A DNA stretch of 64,000 nucleotides from Oscheius dolichura (Eukaryota; Nematoda; Chromadorea; Rhabditida; Rhabditidae): positions 3,720,001 through 3,784,000 of the forward strand of contig OW051495.1 in the NCBI GenBank assembly GCA_932521035.1, read 5' to 3'. Position 1 is the first letter of the stretch, and each line of letters opens with the position of its first letter. Positions 34,674-45,830 of the stretch are shown here, one piece after another. The position numbers and the translations under genes are program-made. The notes under the pieces were generated by a model. The model saw only the letters and a list, made by a program, of their open reading frames with translations, was not told the origin of the DNA and ran no database searches.

Positions 34674-36520
34674 TTACAGCTCCTTCAATGGTAGTGCTGG
34701 GCATTGCGCATTGAGGCGAGCCATTGCCATTTCACTAATACCATAATAATGAACAAAAGCAGCGATCACCACGCATGTATGAAATAGTTGATGTGATTGG
34801 AACTGTAAAGTCAATAAAGTCAAACAGTTCTTTTTCTCTAAACGAACCCAAATATCACATTTTCCAGGGAAAAATCGTTCGGGTGTCCGGGTAGCATATA
34901 AAACAGCTCCAAGTAAATAAAGAAAAGCCATGAGGAGTAGCCAATGAAAAGCATTATCTTCAAACAAAGAACGTACACCGTCAGTTATTATATAATGAGC
35001 AGTTGGAAGTACACCTAAACATGTATGTTCCCAATGGAAAATGAAAAATTCACCGCTACATCCCATGCCAACAAAGACACCTGCTCGAATAGGCCTATAT
35101 CGAGATTCACTGAATTTGTCCCATAATGAAACAACGATTGCACCTGAATGCTTTCAACCTCGTGTAAAAAATGATTACCTGCTCCTAACACACAAACCAT
35201 CGCTATGTAAGTTATTTTCGGTTCTCTTCTACAATAAAATCCATAATAAATCCAGGGAATAAATGATCCGATAATTAGCATTGATATACCCATATAATCA
35301 AGCCTGACCGATATAATAGTATGAAGAAACATACTTGCAAAATATCTTCACTATGCTAACGGAGTGACATGACAAGGTATGGAATACGAACGATAACCCC
35401 AGACATAATACGGCGCCAGCGAAAAAGAAAGAAAAGACGACCTGAAATTTGATATAACAAAACACCAATATCGATACCTTTTCTTGGAATTGAATATGAT
35501 TATCAGGTCGTGAAAGGAACCATACAGCAAGTACAGCAAATGCGACACATCCTAAAGGTGAATTTTAAAAGGCAATAATTGTTTGTGAGATGTGCAATTG
35601 TTTTAAAAAACTGGCATACTGCTTCTAATATTGTTCATGCTTAGAATGTGATGGCACTAGCCCTGGGTGTAAACAAACCGATAAGGTGCGTCCAAATGTT
35701 TCCCGTTTCTGTATGCAGAGACCAAATACTTTTGAAGCATTCAGTAAATGAAGGAAGCGGAGGGCGATGTCCGTGTCTATAATCAAAAAATTAATAAAAT
35801 AATGGAAAAATAAATGAAAAGGAATTTTTTAAAAATTTAAGGAAAACATGAAAACTACCTCAAAAACTCATTATCCTGCAGCCATTCGGGTAAGTTTTCG
35901 TATTTCAAAACCTTCCACCTCGCAGAATAGGTCTTTGTCACAAGGCCGGTGTGTTCAGATATGCTTTCTTGTACGTCAACCTGAAATGTGAAGATATTTT
36001 ATTTTAACAACGTGTATCATTACCAATAGTTCATCTTCTTCGCCTTTTTTCATGTCACTAACATCCATCTCCACCTGGCGCCATTGTCCGCCCTTTTTCC
36101 TTCTGTAACGTAAAGTAGTATGTCGTGGGCGTTCATCATCACTCCCTAGGAACAATAAGTACATAAAAGGGAAGAGAACTACCGGCTTTATGCATGGACC
36201 CCACTCGAGATCTTCCGTTTATTAGTTCTGTGTCACTGAGTGATCCTAAAGACTGAAAATCTTACACAGCGAATAGCACTTGCCGAAATCTTCATCGTCC
36301 GAGTTTGGTTGAGACACTGCCGTAGTCTTTCTCTGTACAACCACTTCCATTTCTTCTCCAGTTTTTCTTGCTGCAGGATTTTTGACCTGGGTTTTTTATA
36401 CATAAGAAAGTAAATAGCAACAAAAACCTGTACAGTAGTACTATCTTCCAATAATCCCGAACCTTCATGTCTCTTATCATTGAGAAGTTGAGAAAGAGCT
36501 TCGCTTATGTCGGGGTTCAT
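34674..36520 (-). CDS. paqr: Adiponectin-receptor-like PAQR membrane protein
   Basis: Seven-helix PAQR protein, zinc-dependent ceramidase-like fold, linked to membrane fluidity control in C. elegans (PAQR-1/2). Visible: GHRPPLPSFTECFKSIW and SLHTETGNIWTHLIGL (the N-terminal signature), LDYMGISMLIIGSFIPWIYY, ITYIAMVCVLGAG, and PERFFPGKCDIWFQSHQLF, then HTCVVIAAFVHYYGISE. The zinc-binding His set (first in the early helix, then H-x-x-x-H in SHQLFH) is kept. It ends LPLKEL at 34674. The cytosolic N-terminal part is long and variable; the start MNPDISEALSQLLND at 36520 and the splice near 36250-36290 are uncertain because no clean in-frame junction was found. Confidence 0.88.
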
Positions 36521-36553
36521 TCGGTCACCAGGGTCTCTTTAAAAAAATTACTT

Positions 36554-36583
36554 TATATATTATATATATATATATATATATAT
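36554..36583. repeat. (TA)n microsatellite
   Basis: About 30 bp of alternating TA directly upstream of the PAQR start region and 15 bp from the hairpin element that follows. Confidence 0.9.
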
Positions 36584-36597
36584 GAAATGTGTCTCAT

Positions 36598-36879
36598 CTG
36601 AGCGCATCAAGAACTCTTTACTGCATCATTGGATTTCATTTCTGTCTTTTGCAATCGATAGAGCACATTGAGTTGTTTTCTAATGAGTTTTGGCAGCAAG
36701 ATCTGACAATCCTACCTATTAGAAATATCAAGTATACTAGTAAAATTGCTGCCATTTATTCAAATTTCATATAGGAATTCCCAAAAAACTCATTAGAAAA
36801 CAATTCGATGTTCTTTATCAAATGCAAAAAAACAGAAATGAAATTGGATACACCAGTGAGAAGTTCTTGATGCGCTCAG
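36598..36879. mobile_element. MITE-like long inverted repeat, 282 bp
   Basis: Ends CTGAGCGCATCAAGAACT and its inverse AGTTCTTGATGCGCTCAG are perfect. Similarity continues inward for over 100 bp (TTTCATTTCTGT...TTTGCA, then GTTTTCTAATGAGTTTT on both arms), so the whole element can fold as a hairpin. No clear target duplication and no coding capacity were seen. It lies just upstream of the PAQR gene start. Confidence 0.8.
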
Positions 36880-37287
36880 GAAAGATGTAAAATTACAGAA
36901 CAAAATTTGAGTTTAATTTCGCGGGAGGTGTTCTTTTTGCTTTAAAAATATTTTACTCAATATGCTGACATCGAAATTGTCTGATTTTTATTGCAAATGA
37001 CTATTCACATCAAGAGCAACATTTTGACACCAAGCACCATGGAAAAGTATGCAGAAAACTATTTTTAAAGCCTAACTGGTTTTGCTGAAGACAATTCACG
37101 AGGGCTGCATTTCTCTTCAATTATTCCGTATATTGTATTTTCTCGTTCTTCGTATAACAATTCTAGGTCGATAAAACCAGAAAAGGCATCAAAAACACAT
37201 GAAAATGCATAGAATCAACTTTAGCATTGGAGCGCCCCGACCTTTAAGTGCCGGGTTCGGCGAGCTGTGTTTTTAACAAATGGCAGT
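36880..37287. other. AT-rich intergenic DNA, no gene recognised
   Basis: Nothing recognised on either strand between the hairpin element and the TTAA element cluster. Confidence 0.5.
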
Positions 37288-37350
37288 AAATCTGTTCTAT
37301 CTCATCGTACACATTTTTGTGTACGAAGGGACCTGTGCGAGACTGTCCCT
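37288..37350. mobile_element. MITE family A, truncated fragment in inverse orientation
   Basis: Sequence ending TGCGAGACTGTCCCT at a TTAA (37351-37354) matches the inverse of the left end of family A, including the CAGTAAATCTG and ATCTCATCGTAC stretches. The rest of the element is missing or diverged. It shares its terminal TTAA with the complete copy that follows. Confidence 0.7.
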
Positions 37351-37354
37351 TTAA

Positions 37355-37640
37355 AGGAACAGTCTCGCATAGGTGCGAACGTACCCCATTTGGGGTACGA
37401 TGAGATGGAGCAGATTTACTGCGATTTTCTAAAAATCATTTTCCCTCGTTTTTTCCATAATTTCTTGCATTTCTTTATATCAAAATGATCAGCAGAAGCT
37501 AGCTAATCATATGCTTCAAAGAATAAAATACGAAAATACAAAATGATAAGTTTTCAATACAATTCAAATTGCCAAAAGAGGCGCCAAAGACAAATTCTAC
37601 AGTAATTCGTGCCCAACCAAACTAGTGCGAGACTGTCCCT
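37355..37640. mobile_element. MITE family A, TTAA-flanked, 286 bp, copy 2
   Basis: Same length and almost the same sequence as the copy at 6662-6947. Ends AGGAACAGTCTCGCA and TGCGAGACTGTCCCT; the left end carries one change (GGAA for GGGA). Flanked by TTAA at 37351-37354 and 37641-37644. Confidence 0.9.
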
Positions 37641-37644
37641 TTAA

Positions 37645-37933
37645 AGGAACACTGGCACAGCTTGAAAAATTAGACGCGCGCGGGCAAATGGTTACGGTAG
37701 CGTGCCGTTTAAAAAATTTTCAACTCTTGTTTTCCGCATGTGTTTTCAATATTTCTTTTTGCTACAATGATCAGCATGTTCTAATTAGTAAAAGCAGTAC
37801 AAATCACAAAAAGTGTATGTCGCAATATTGATAAAAATAACTCAAAGGGAATTTTTTTAGCCAATGAAAAGCAAACGCGCCCCAAGCTACTGCGCTCAGC
37901 GCTAAGTGCGGGAAAAGCTGTGCCGGTGTTCCT
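37645..37933. mobile_element. MITE family B, TTAA-flanked, 289 bp
   Basis: Ends AGGAACACTGGCACAGCTT and AAGCTGTGCCGGTGTTCCT, with one mismatch. The element begins right at the TTAA that ends family A copy 2 and ends at TTAA 37934-37937. The inside does not match family A. Non-coding. Confidence 0.88.
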
Positions 37934-38287
37934 TTAAAAAACAGATGATCCACTTTTTTACACTTATCTATTTCTGTAACCAAGCCAATGAGAATATGTT
38001 TAGGAAAATGTACACACAGATGAAGAGTAAGGAAGAGGACTACACCAAGGGGGTATACAAAAAAGGAGTATAGGAAAGTAAAAGAAGTGTGACCATCCCT
38101 CGTGCTCAGATTATGGGGTGTATACCAATATTTTCGCTGGGACGCTATCATCCCTCCCCCCTTTCTTTACTAAAAAACGAGGCACGCACAGTTTCTCTGA
38201 CCGGCCCCATGAATGCTCTTTTTTTTCTCTAACATTGTTTTTTCTTTGCTCCCATTTTTTTCTTATGTAAACCACATCATTTACAGC

Positions 38288-40298
38288 ATGATGAAACACA
38301 TTACGGGCAGAACTGATTTACCAACATATGATGAAGACAATGTTGTTTATGAAATTATCGAGGATTTACTTATGAAAGTGTCCGATCTGCATTTTGCCGA
38401 TGTGAGTTGTATTTTTGGAACGGAGAAAGCAATTTCATATCAGAATCATATCGTATCAGAATCAATTCCGAATGTATCAACTGACATATCACAAAGCAAT
38501 CTGTCATTCCATGATTTAGCAACGTCGTCTGTTTCATCTTCTAATGTGGACTCCGAAAAGACTATCAAGGAAGCCAAGAATATGAGCGAGCCATTAGAAA
38601 GACAAGAAGCATGTGCATCAAAAGACACATTTCTCGTGGGTTTTCAGTTGTCTGTATTATCTCTTTTTAGACCCGTCTCATTCAATTCAGAGGAAACATT
38701 CGCAGAATTGTTATGCAGTCGAAAAATGGCCCCTGCCCTCTCATTGCCGCTGTGAACGCCTTATCTTTATTGGGTTTGTTTGCTTAGTCCTAGTTATTAT
38801 AATATATTCAGAATGCATAAGCGTCCCTTCTATATCTGTAAACGGCTGTAAAGATATTATCACGCGTTCAGAGCTCACAGATTTAATTGGAGGATTAATT
38901 GTTGCACCTCGACCTCAACTCTCCCAAGTAGGTAACGTTATAGCTTGAATTGTTATACGCATTAGTTCTCGAAAATTCTAAAAACAATGGAATTATTTTT
39001 AGCGTTTTATTACCGAACCTTATGAAAAGTCTTTTGAATAGGTTTCCTAGAGCACAAGGGAATGACGGCCCTTGATGTCCTACATGAAATGTTTTATCCA
39101 TGCTTAGCCCATGTCATCTTTATTTTATTTTGATCCAAAATTAATATCGATATGTGCGTGATATTTGTATTAAAAAAAAAAGAAAGAAGCATAAAATCCA
39201 ACAGAAACGCTGCCAAGAAACGTTCCTTCTTAAACGTTTACATTCCAGGATTTACTGTTGAATTACGAAAAGAAAGTTGCTGATGTTCTTGAAATTCTGC
39301 CAAGTTTGGGGTATGGGTTGGATGTAAATGTGAAGTAAGTGTATATGTGTAAACTTCACACTGCCTTGTTAGATTTAATGACATCACTGGCTTTGAATAT
39401 ACAAAGCAGATTGACCTTTTTGACTTACTAAATCTGCGTATTTATCACTCCTGGAAAGTGGAAGGCCACTATAGTAAACTTTGATCTTTTTTATCATTTT
39501 GATATTTTCAGCAGAAGCTGTTGGCGATCAGTTTTATACCCAGGTATCCGAGAAAGCAACTATGAACGAGCTTCTAAATGATTTTCTATGTGATACACAG
39601 TCGCAAATGACTTATTCTGGACTTTTCGCTCTTCAAGAAACTGTACCCGAAAACTCAGTGTCTGTTTTGTTCCGAAATAATCATTTCCACACTATGCTTC
39701 GCCATAATAATCGGTAATGTCAGATTTTGTGTAATGTTATTTATTTTTTTAGATTGTACCTTTTGGCTACGGATATAGGATTTATTGGGCAGCATGCTGT
39801 TTGGGAAATACTTGATAATATTGACGGTATTTACATTTTATGGGCTGTTGTTTATTTATTTAGGCGATTCGGACTGGGTGAATGAGAATTTCGAATCCAT
39901 CAAGGGTACAAATACAAAACATTACAATTTTGACTACAAACAGCTAGACCAAGAACCTAGTAAGGCGTCGTCTACTGTCATCAAGAATACAAATATGGAA
40001 CATTACAATTTCGACGGTAAACGGCTGGACAAAGAGCATAGAGAGGTGCCGTCTACTGCTTTTGAGTAAGCATACTTTTGTTATATTTCACCGATTTTGT
40101 AGCCACGAATTAGCCCAAAGGCTTCAGCGTGAGGAAACTCAGCAGCGTCATCAAATTAGGTTAGTATTGTGGTTACCTTCACCTCAGATTTGATAACAAA
40201 TGATGAATGATTTTAGATCTCAATTAGCTGAGGAAAAGGATTCGTGGAGCAACATAGTCAAAAGAAACAGGGAAAAGGTAGGGAGCATTTTTCGTTAA
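38288..40298 (+). CDS. MINDY: MINDY-family (FAM63) K48-specific deubiquitinase
   Basis: MINDY enzymes trim Lys48-linked polyubiquitin. The catalytic domain is spread over about ten exons: FRGNIRRIVMQSKNGPCPL (catalytic Cys in NGPCPL) followed by IAAVNALSLLG; then LPSLGYGLDVNVKFNDITGF, LFDLLNLRIYHSWKVE, SVSVLFRNNHFHTMLRH (catalytic His in NHFHTM) and LYLLATDIGFIGQHAVWEIL. The end has HELAQRLQREETQQRHQ, the conserved C-terminal ubiquitin-interacting helix. The N-terminal exon is poorly conserved and Ser-rich. ATG 38288 is 1 nt after a tttacag acceptor-like site. The stop is at 40296-40298. A duplicated short segment (HYNFDYKQLD / HYNFDGKRLD) lies between the catalytic domain and the tail. Confidence 0.92.
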
Positions 40299-40529
40299 TC
40301 AAGTTATTCAGTGCTGCTTAATGTAAAGTTCTCCATGCAAAGACTTACATAATTCCCTTCAGCTAATCATGGGCATGTGTTTGTACCATAGTTACATTTT
40401 ACAAATTTGAATAAATCTGTTCAGTTTTACAAATATCATTTTGTTTAATATTGGAGCCGCCATAAAGTAACAATGTCTGTCTAATTTTAATTTTTTTATT
40501 CCTAATACATGTTTTTGGTCTGTTAATGT

Positions 40530-42009
40530 ATGACGTCTGTTGATCCTCAAACCACACTCTGCAGGTGATTATTTTCCAGAATAAAATGTGCTAATTTTCA
40601 GATATTTTGCAAGTGGTTGCTGCAGTCAAGGTGATAGATGTATGTATTCTCACGATAGAACCAATCGCACTGATAATGTTTGTCGATTTTATGCTAAAGG
40701 ACAGTATGTTGAATTACGTATTTTTAATAATTTATTCAGCTGCGGGTATGGTACAGCTTGCAGATACGATCATGTTCGCCCGAAGAAGCAAACGGTTGAA
40801 CCTGTAAGTAAGACTTGGTTTTGTAATGTGGTATTTTAGGCTAAGAAAAACCAGCCACTTCCTAAGCCTGTGAAATTGCCTGCTCCTGGATTAAATGCAA
40901 ATGCTGCTGAGTTTGTCCCTACTTGGAAAAAAATTGCTCCGGGTATTATTTTAAAATAAAATAGAACAATGTAAAGCAGGCACAAGTTACTCGAAAGCTG
41001 TTGGAGCTGTTATAGTGGAACATGATGAAAAGATCGTTCCTCTATGTCCTTATTACGAAATTGGAGAATGTATAAAGCCTGATTGCAAGTAAGTCCACCA
41101 AGTTTATCAGTGCATTTAGGGTAGATTCATTCATGGAACCATGTGTGAATTTTGCAACAAAAATTGCTTACACCCACACGATGAGGAGCAACGGCGCACC
41201 CATGCAAAGGTAGCTTGTCAAAGAATATCTCAATTGGTTATTAGAGTTGCGTAAATAATCACGAATTAGCGATGGAAGAGGCATTTGCAGAAGCCAGAAG
41301 CGCCAGTAAAACGTGTGGCATCTGCATGGAGAATATCAAAGAAAAGGTTAAAACGTTTTTTCTAAACTATTCGATAATTAGGGTTTACGTTTTGGTATTC
41401 TAAACAACTGTCGTCATTGTTTCTGCTTAGAGTGCATTCGCGCGTGGAGGAAAAATCACGGATTTGAAACTAAAGTAATTCGGTAAAACATTTTTAAAAC
41501 TATTGATGGTGAGTTTGTTTAGATCGTGCCCCGAGTGCCGTCAACATAGCCATTTTGTAATTCCATCTACCATATGGGTAGAAGATGATAACGAAAAAGA
41601 TATACTTTTGGAATTATATAAAGAGAATACAGGGCAAAAACAATGTAAATACTACAAGGTGCAGAAGCATATTTTTGTTTAATTTAATGAGGTTTAGGAT
41701 CGAATCAGTGGTACGGCATGCCCCTTTGGTAACAAGTGTTTTTATAAACATCAGCTTCCTGATGGTAGCATAGACCCAGGAGAAAGTCCACATGCCAGGA
41801 GACGGCCACTTCTCTCAGACTTTATTTTCAGGTGAGCTTTTTCAAAATAGAGTTGCCCTTTACAACTGGTGGCTTTTTGCTCAATAAGGAAGCATCATTG
41901 TTTCCCGTCTTATTCTAGATCGTTTAGGATGGACTCCGATGATAGTGACGATGACACAAACGGATTTTTAGAGCAAGTTCTTCAAGCTTTCAGATTGCGT
42001 TTTGACTAG
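40530..42009 (+). CDS. MKRN: Makorin RING-finger E3 ubiquitin ligase
   Basis: Start MTSVDPQTTLC splices directly to RYFASGCCSQGDRCMYSHD (first C3H1 finger), then [20 protein letters not shown] (second C3H1), then CPYYEIGECIKPDCKFIHG (third) and the makorin Cys-His motif CEFCNKNCLHPHDEEQR. The RING is KTCGICMENIKEKG, NCRHCFCLECIRAW and RSCPECRQHSHFVIPS. A last C3H1 is ACPFGNKCFYKHQLPDG. Acidic tail, stop at 42007-42009. All zinc ligands are visible. Makorins combine RNA binding with ubiquitin ligation; the C. elegans relative is LEP-2. Same strand as MINDY (232 bp upstream) and the next gene. Confidence 0.95.
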
Positions 42010-42218
42010 CATCGTACATTTTGTCTTTTTTTGGCATGAAATGACTTGTATATTAGCTTTTAAAGCGGCTACTGGTGCCGGTTTTTCAATTAAGAATTCC
42101 CATTCGAATAAATTTATTTAATTGTCAGTTTGTCCCTCTGAGAAATTTTATGATTTGCATTTATATTCCCATACAGTATATATTTACAGATTGTATAATG
42201 ATATAGTTACAGACAGAA

Positions 42219-43583
42219 ATGTATAACAAGGTGCTAGAAGAAAAGGTAGTAGCTGGGGATATTGTAGATAGGTTACGTGAGCATACAAATGCTCCACTGT
42301 CTTCTTGTGTTGACGCTGCGAGAGCTGTTATTGACAGTATGTCTGATTATGTAAGGTTAGGATCTAGGTTGGATATTGAATTTATGATTATTTAGCGAAG
42401 AAGCATTCCAGCGAATTGCCGCAGCCATACATTCTTTTGAAGTCGATATAAACAATAGCCGTGATAAAGAAATTTTGGATCTTCTGGTAAAACGTTTAAT
42501 GGAGATATTTCGGGAAAAGGAGGAAGTATCGTTTGCATTGTCTTTTTTTCTAATCAGGCTTCAGCTTAGCTACTCCACAAGTCAAGATGATGAACACCTT
42601 ATCAATTATTTAAAACGTTTAGCAGACATTGTGGTAAGTATGAGTATTTTTCAATATTAATTGTCAGAGTAAAACCGATCCTAGAATTTCGTATAATGCG
42701 GTGTCTTTTGATGATTTCAATTGGTTCAATTCTCTCATTTCATTGTTCCAAATGGTACCCATATATCTAGCAAAAAATAGCATATAATGATTTCATGACC
42801 AAAACGAAGAAGTTCATAGCATTGTAATTGCTTGCTTAGATGCCTTGACTGAAAGTTGCCCACAGCTAGCAGTATTTCTTATGGAATCAAAGTTACCCGT
42901 CATTATTGCGTTAAAGGTATCAGTTACTTGTAAGAATTCATTTTATTCATTCTAGATACCAGCACTATCAAAACCACTGAGTACAGTAAATATTTCGTCT
43001 ATTCTAATCCTTACCAGAATCTTTTCTTCTTCAGGTTTACCACCACTTAGTCATTTCGGTAAATGCTTCAAACTCCGAAATTTTTTGCAGATACAATAAA
43101 TTCATCCTTCGTAGAAAAACTAATTGGTCATTTTGAAAGCAGCAGCGAGCAAACTAAATTGCGTATATTAAGTTGCCTGATTGCTATAAATAAGGTGTGC
43201 GACTTGGATAATCCCGTATTGGAAGGAATGAAATCTGTTAGAATGTTGCCATCATTTGGCGAAATGTTCATTTCTGATTTGAACAAGCAATGCACAAGTA
43301 AAACGATTTTTTTTTCATATATTCTTTTTAGGAAACAAGTTAAAATTCTTGAAAGACATCAGTAAATCGGCCAAACTGTTTGATGACCTCTTTTACACCA
43401 ATGATGTAGTAGTTCTCAAACATATACTAGCTAGAGAATTGATAAATAATGAAGATGAAATGGTTTGTTGTTTTTAGTTGGTACAACTACAGGTTTTAGA
43501 TTCGCAGTTTATGCCTAGAAGCAATTGCTGAATTAAAGAGTAAGGGGATCAGTTGCGACGATATTGAAGATGCCATTGTCTAG
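42219..43583 (+). CDS. Helical-repeat protein, SPIN90/NCKIPSD C-terminal-domain like
   Basis: About eight exons give an all-helical protein of about 350 residues: MYNKVLEEKVVAGDIVDRLR, SEEAFQRIAAAIHSFEVD, DDEHLINYLKRLADIV, VNISSILILTRIFSSSGLP and KLFDDLFYTNDVVVLKHIL, then NEDEMIRSLCLEAIAELKS. The LFYTNDxxVLxxIL segment matches the signature of the armadillo-like SPIN90/Ldb17 domain, which activates Arp2/3 to make linear actin seeds. There is no SH3 domain. The ATG is 6-8 nt after a gttacag acceptor-like site, and the stop TAG is at 43581-43583. Assignment rests on one motif plus fold type. Confidence 0.55.
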
Positions 43584-43743
43584 TGCCAATTTAGTTGCGA
43601 AGAAATATTATAGGCGACGTTAAAATGATATTCCCGTCGCTTGACTTACAAATTATAGAGGTTGTGACAAAATTATAGATGTTGTATAGGCAATAAAGAG
43701 TTCTAGTCCCTATTTATTGTCTTAATATATACACTTGTTCATA

Positions 43744-44419
43744 TTATAATTTCTGCCAACGGTCTGGAGGCCATATTACGTGGGTAGCGCGAGAACGAAG
43801 CAGTCCTTGATTTACCTAATAAGCAGATTGTAAGAATAACGTTACAAAACATACTGGTCCGTAATTGTTGGAGTCGTTAGAATTTATGGGGTTATCTCCT
43901 TCCATCCAGTAGGTTCCTTTGGAAACTATCATTAGTTCTGCTCTATGCTTTGGTCTATACATTATTTTACGATAGAAAGTGTTTATATACCTTATTAGAT
44001 CGCCCTCTATAGCAGCTACTCTTTTGATATGAACTTTTTTAGGGTCGCGTGGTGAGCTAAACCAAATGTATCATATACTAGAGCTAAACACAGTAAAACT
44101 AACATAAAGGCAACAATGTCTCCTAAAGCCGGGCCTTGTGGCCCCCAGCCAACCTAAAGTAAGGTTGCCTTTGCATTTCCAATATAAAATTCTCTCGATT
44201 CCACTAACCTTATATGAAGTCAGCCAAACGATATCTCTTTTCCACCACCTATTGTCTGATCCTATCAATGTGGGAAACATTGAATCTCCTAAATTTTATA
44301 AAGGGAACATGAGGATAGATGCAGCAAATACCAGATACGGAGGCCGGGTATCCAACGATATCATGGAATGTTGTAGCCATACATCCTCCCACTAATAGGC
44401 GAACTCCTAATCGTCTCAT
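43744..44419 (-). CDS. IMMP2L: Mitochondrial inner membrane protease subunit 2 (IMMP2L)
   Basis: Signal-peptidase-like S26 protease of the mitochondrial inner membrane. Start MRRLGVRLLVGGCMATTF, then ASVSGDSMFPTLIGSDN (catalytic Ser in GDSM), ALGDIVAFISPRDPKK, VHIKRVAAIEGDLIR (catalytic Lys in IKRV), KGTYWMEGDNPINSNDS and RSRATHVIWPPDRWQKL at the C-terminus. About six exons; the stop is at 43744-43746. About 170 residues, the expected size. Converges with the SPIN90-like gene and diverges from ALY/REF. Confidence 0.93.
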
Positions 44420-44747
44420 ATATTTTAGCCTCTTCTATAGCCCAGCTGAGGGAACTGGCCAAGTCATGAAATCAGTCTATCCGTGTACGCGACATTCTAT
44501 TTTAGATCAAACGAGAATCTCACTTCGTTTGACCGCTTGGGGGGGGGGTGCGTTCTATTACTTGTACCTAGCAGTTCATCGAATCTCATGTTTTCATCCA
44601 TAATTTTGTAAACTCTGTAACCTATTGCAATCTATATATCTACTTTACTGTTTCGGTAGATAGCGTTTTCTTTATCGTCATCCTCCGTGTATACTTCGTA
44701 TTGTCAGAAATCTAAATACCTTGAAATTTTAAGGCTAACGCTACGGC
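44420..44747. promoter_or_regulatory. Divergent promoter region of IMMP2L and ALY/REF
   Basis: 328 bp between two start codons. Contains a run of ten G at 44539-44548 in otherwise AT-rich DNA, which may be an indel hotspot. No TATA box recognised. Confidence 0.4.
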
Positions 44748-45614
44748 ATGGCATCTGTGGATCTTTCTTTGGATGAAATTATTGCCTTATCGAAGAAGAA
44801 CAAGAAAAATGAAGGTGAGCATCTTAAACTACATAATGCTAGATTTTTTACCTGGTTTTACCACGCCTTGTATGATGACAAAAGGCCTTTATTAGTTTTC
44901 TAGTATTTTATACGTTCGTCCATAACATTCAAATTTTAGCTTCTCAAAAGAACCGAAACAGTTTTTCTAAGAGAACCAGTAAGACGGCATTCGCCTACGA
45001 AGATCTCGATGCTCCTGAAGAAACACGTAAAACTTTTACACATAACGGTAATACAAAAGCTTATTATAGTGTACGCATGACTTTCAGAAAACCCATTTAG
45101 CATTGTTAGAATTAATTTGTCCAACCTTGCTTCGTCAGTAACATCTGCTGATCTTGAAGAGCTCTTTGGGGGATTTAACATTGAAACAGCTGCTGTTCAT
45201 TACAATGAATATGGTTAATTTCGTTATACTAGTCTGTATACCAATTTATTTAGGGGAGTCGCTAGGCACTGGAGACGTATTTCTTCGCAAGAGAGATGCT
45301 TTGCGAGCTGTCAAAACTTTTGAAGGCGTTGCTTTAGACAATGAAATATTAAGAATGGTCATTGTGGACAATGGGCGCACCGTGAGCGGACGCGTATCAT
45401 TTATTTCTCCTCGTCGTGTTGGTACTGGCGCTATCCAGAAAAAACGACTTCAAAATGGTCAGTGGTTTCAGTTTTCTTTATCTCCCTTTTTCCAGATCGG
45501 CTTCCTCGAAAAAATCACATTGTGCCGCGCCGTAGTGCTGGCAGTAAAGGACCAAAGTCATTGGAAGAGCTTGATGCCGAATTGGATGCTTATATGAAAA
45601 AGTCTAACCACTAA
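44748..45614 (+). CDS. ALYREF: ALY/REF mRNA export adaptor
   Basis: TREX component that couples splicing to NXF1-dependent export. N-terminal MASVDLSLDEIIALSKKN is the conserved REF motif. The single RRM is SIVRINLSNLASSVTSADLE (RNP2 side), FGGFNIETAAVHYNEYG and GTGDVFLRKRDALRAVKTF (RNP1 side), with GVALDNEILRMVIVDN. The C-terminal motif SLEELDAELDAYMKKSNH is diagnostic. Four introns of about 38-70 nt. Length of about 210 residues with few RGG boxes in the linkers, so shorter in disordered parts than the human protein. Stop at 45612-45614. Confidence 0.95.
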
Positions 45615-45830
45615 AATACTTTCCATCTATTTATTTAAAACGCGATACGCGAAGTGTTATTTTCTAATTGCGTGAACCTTCGGGTACTCTTTCATCTCCT
45701 TCCTTGTAATACAGATAATCTCGATAAATAAGGTCTATTCAATCACTTGAACGTCTGTTAATTTCACCTGTATTGTACTTTTATTGTGAAACGCATATAT
45801 TTTATCATTTAAAATGTTCAGGCTTGTGGA

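Noticed and set aside
44530..44550. G-quadruplex regulatory element from the ten-G run
   Set aside because: A single uninterrupted run without further G-tracts cannot form an intramolecular quadruplex reliably; may be a homopolymer artefact.
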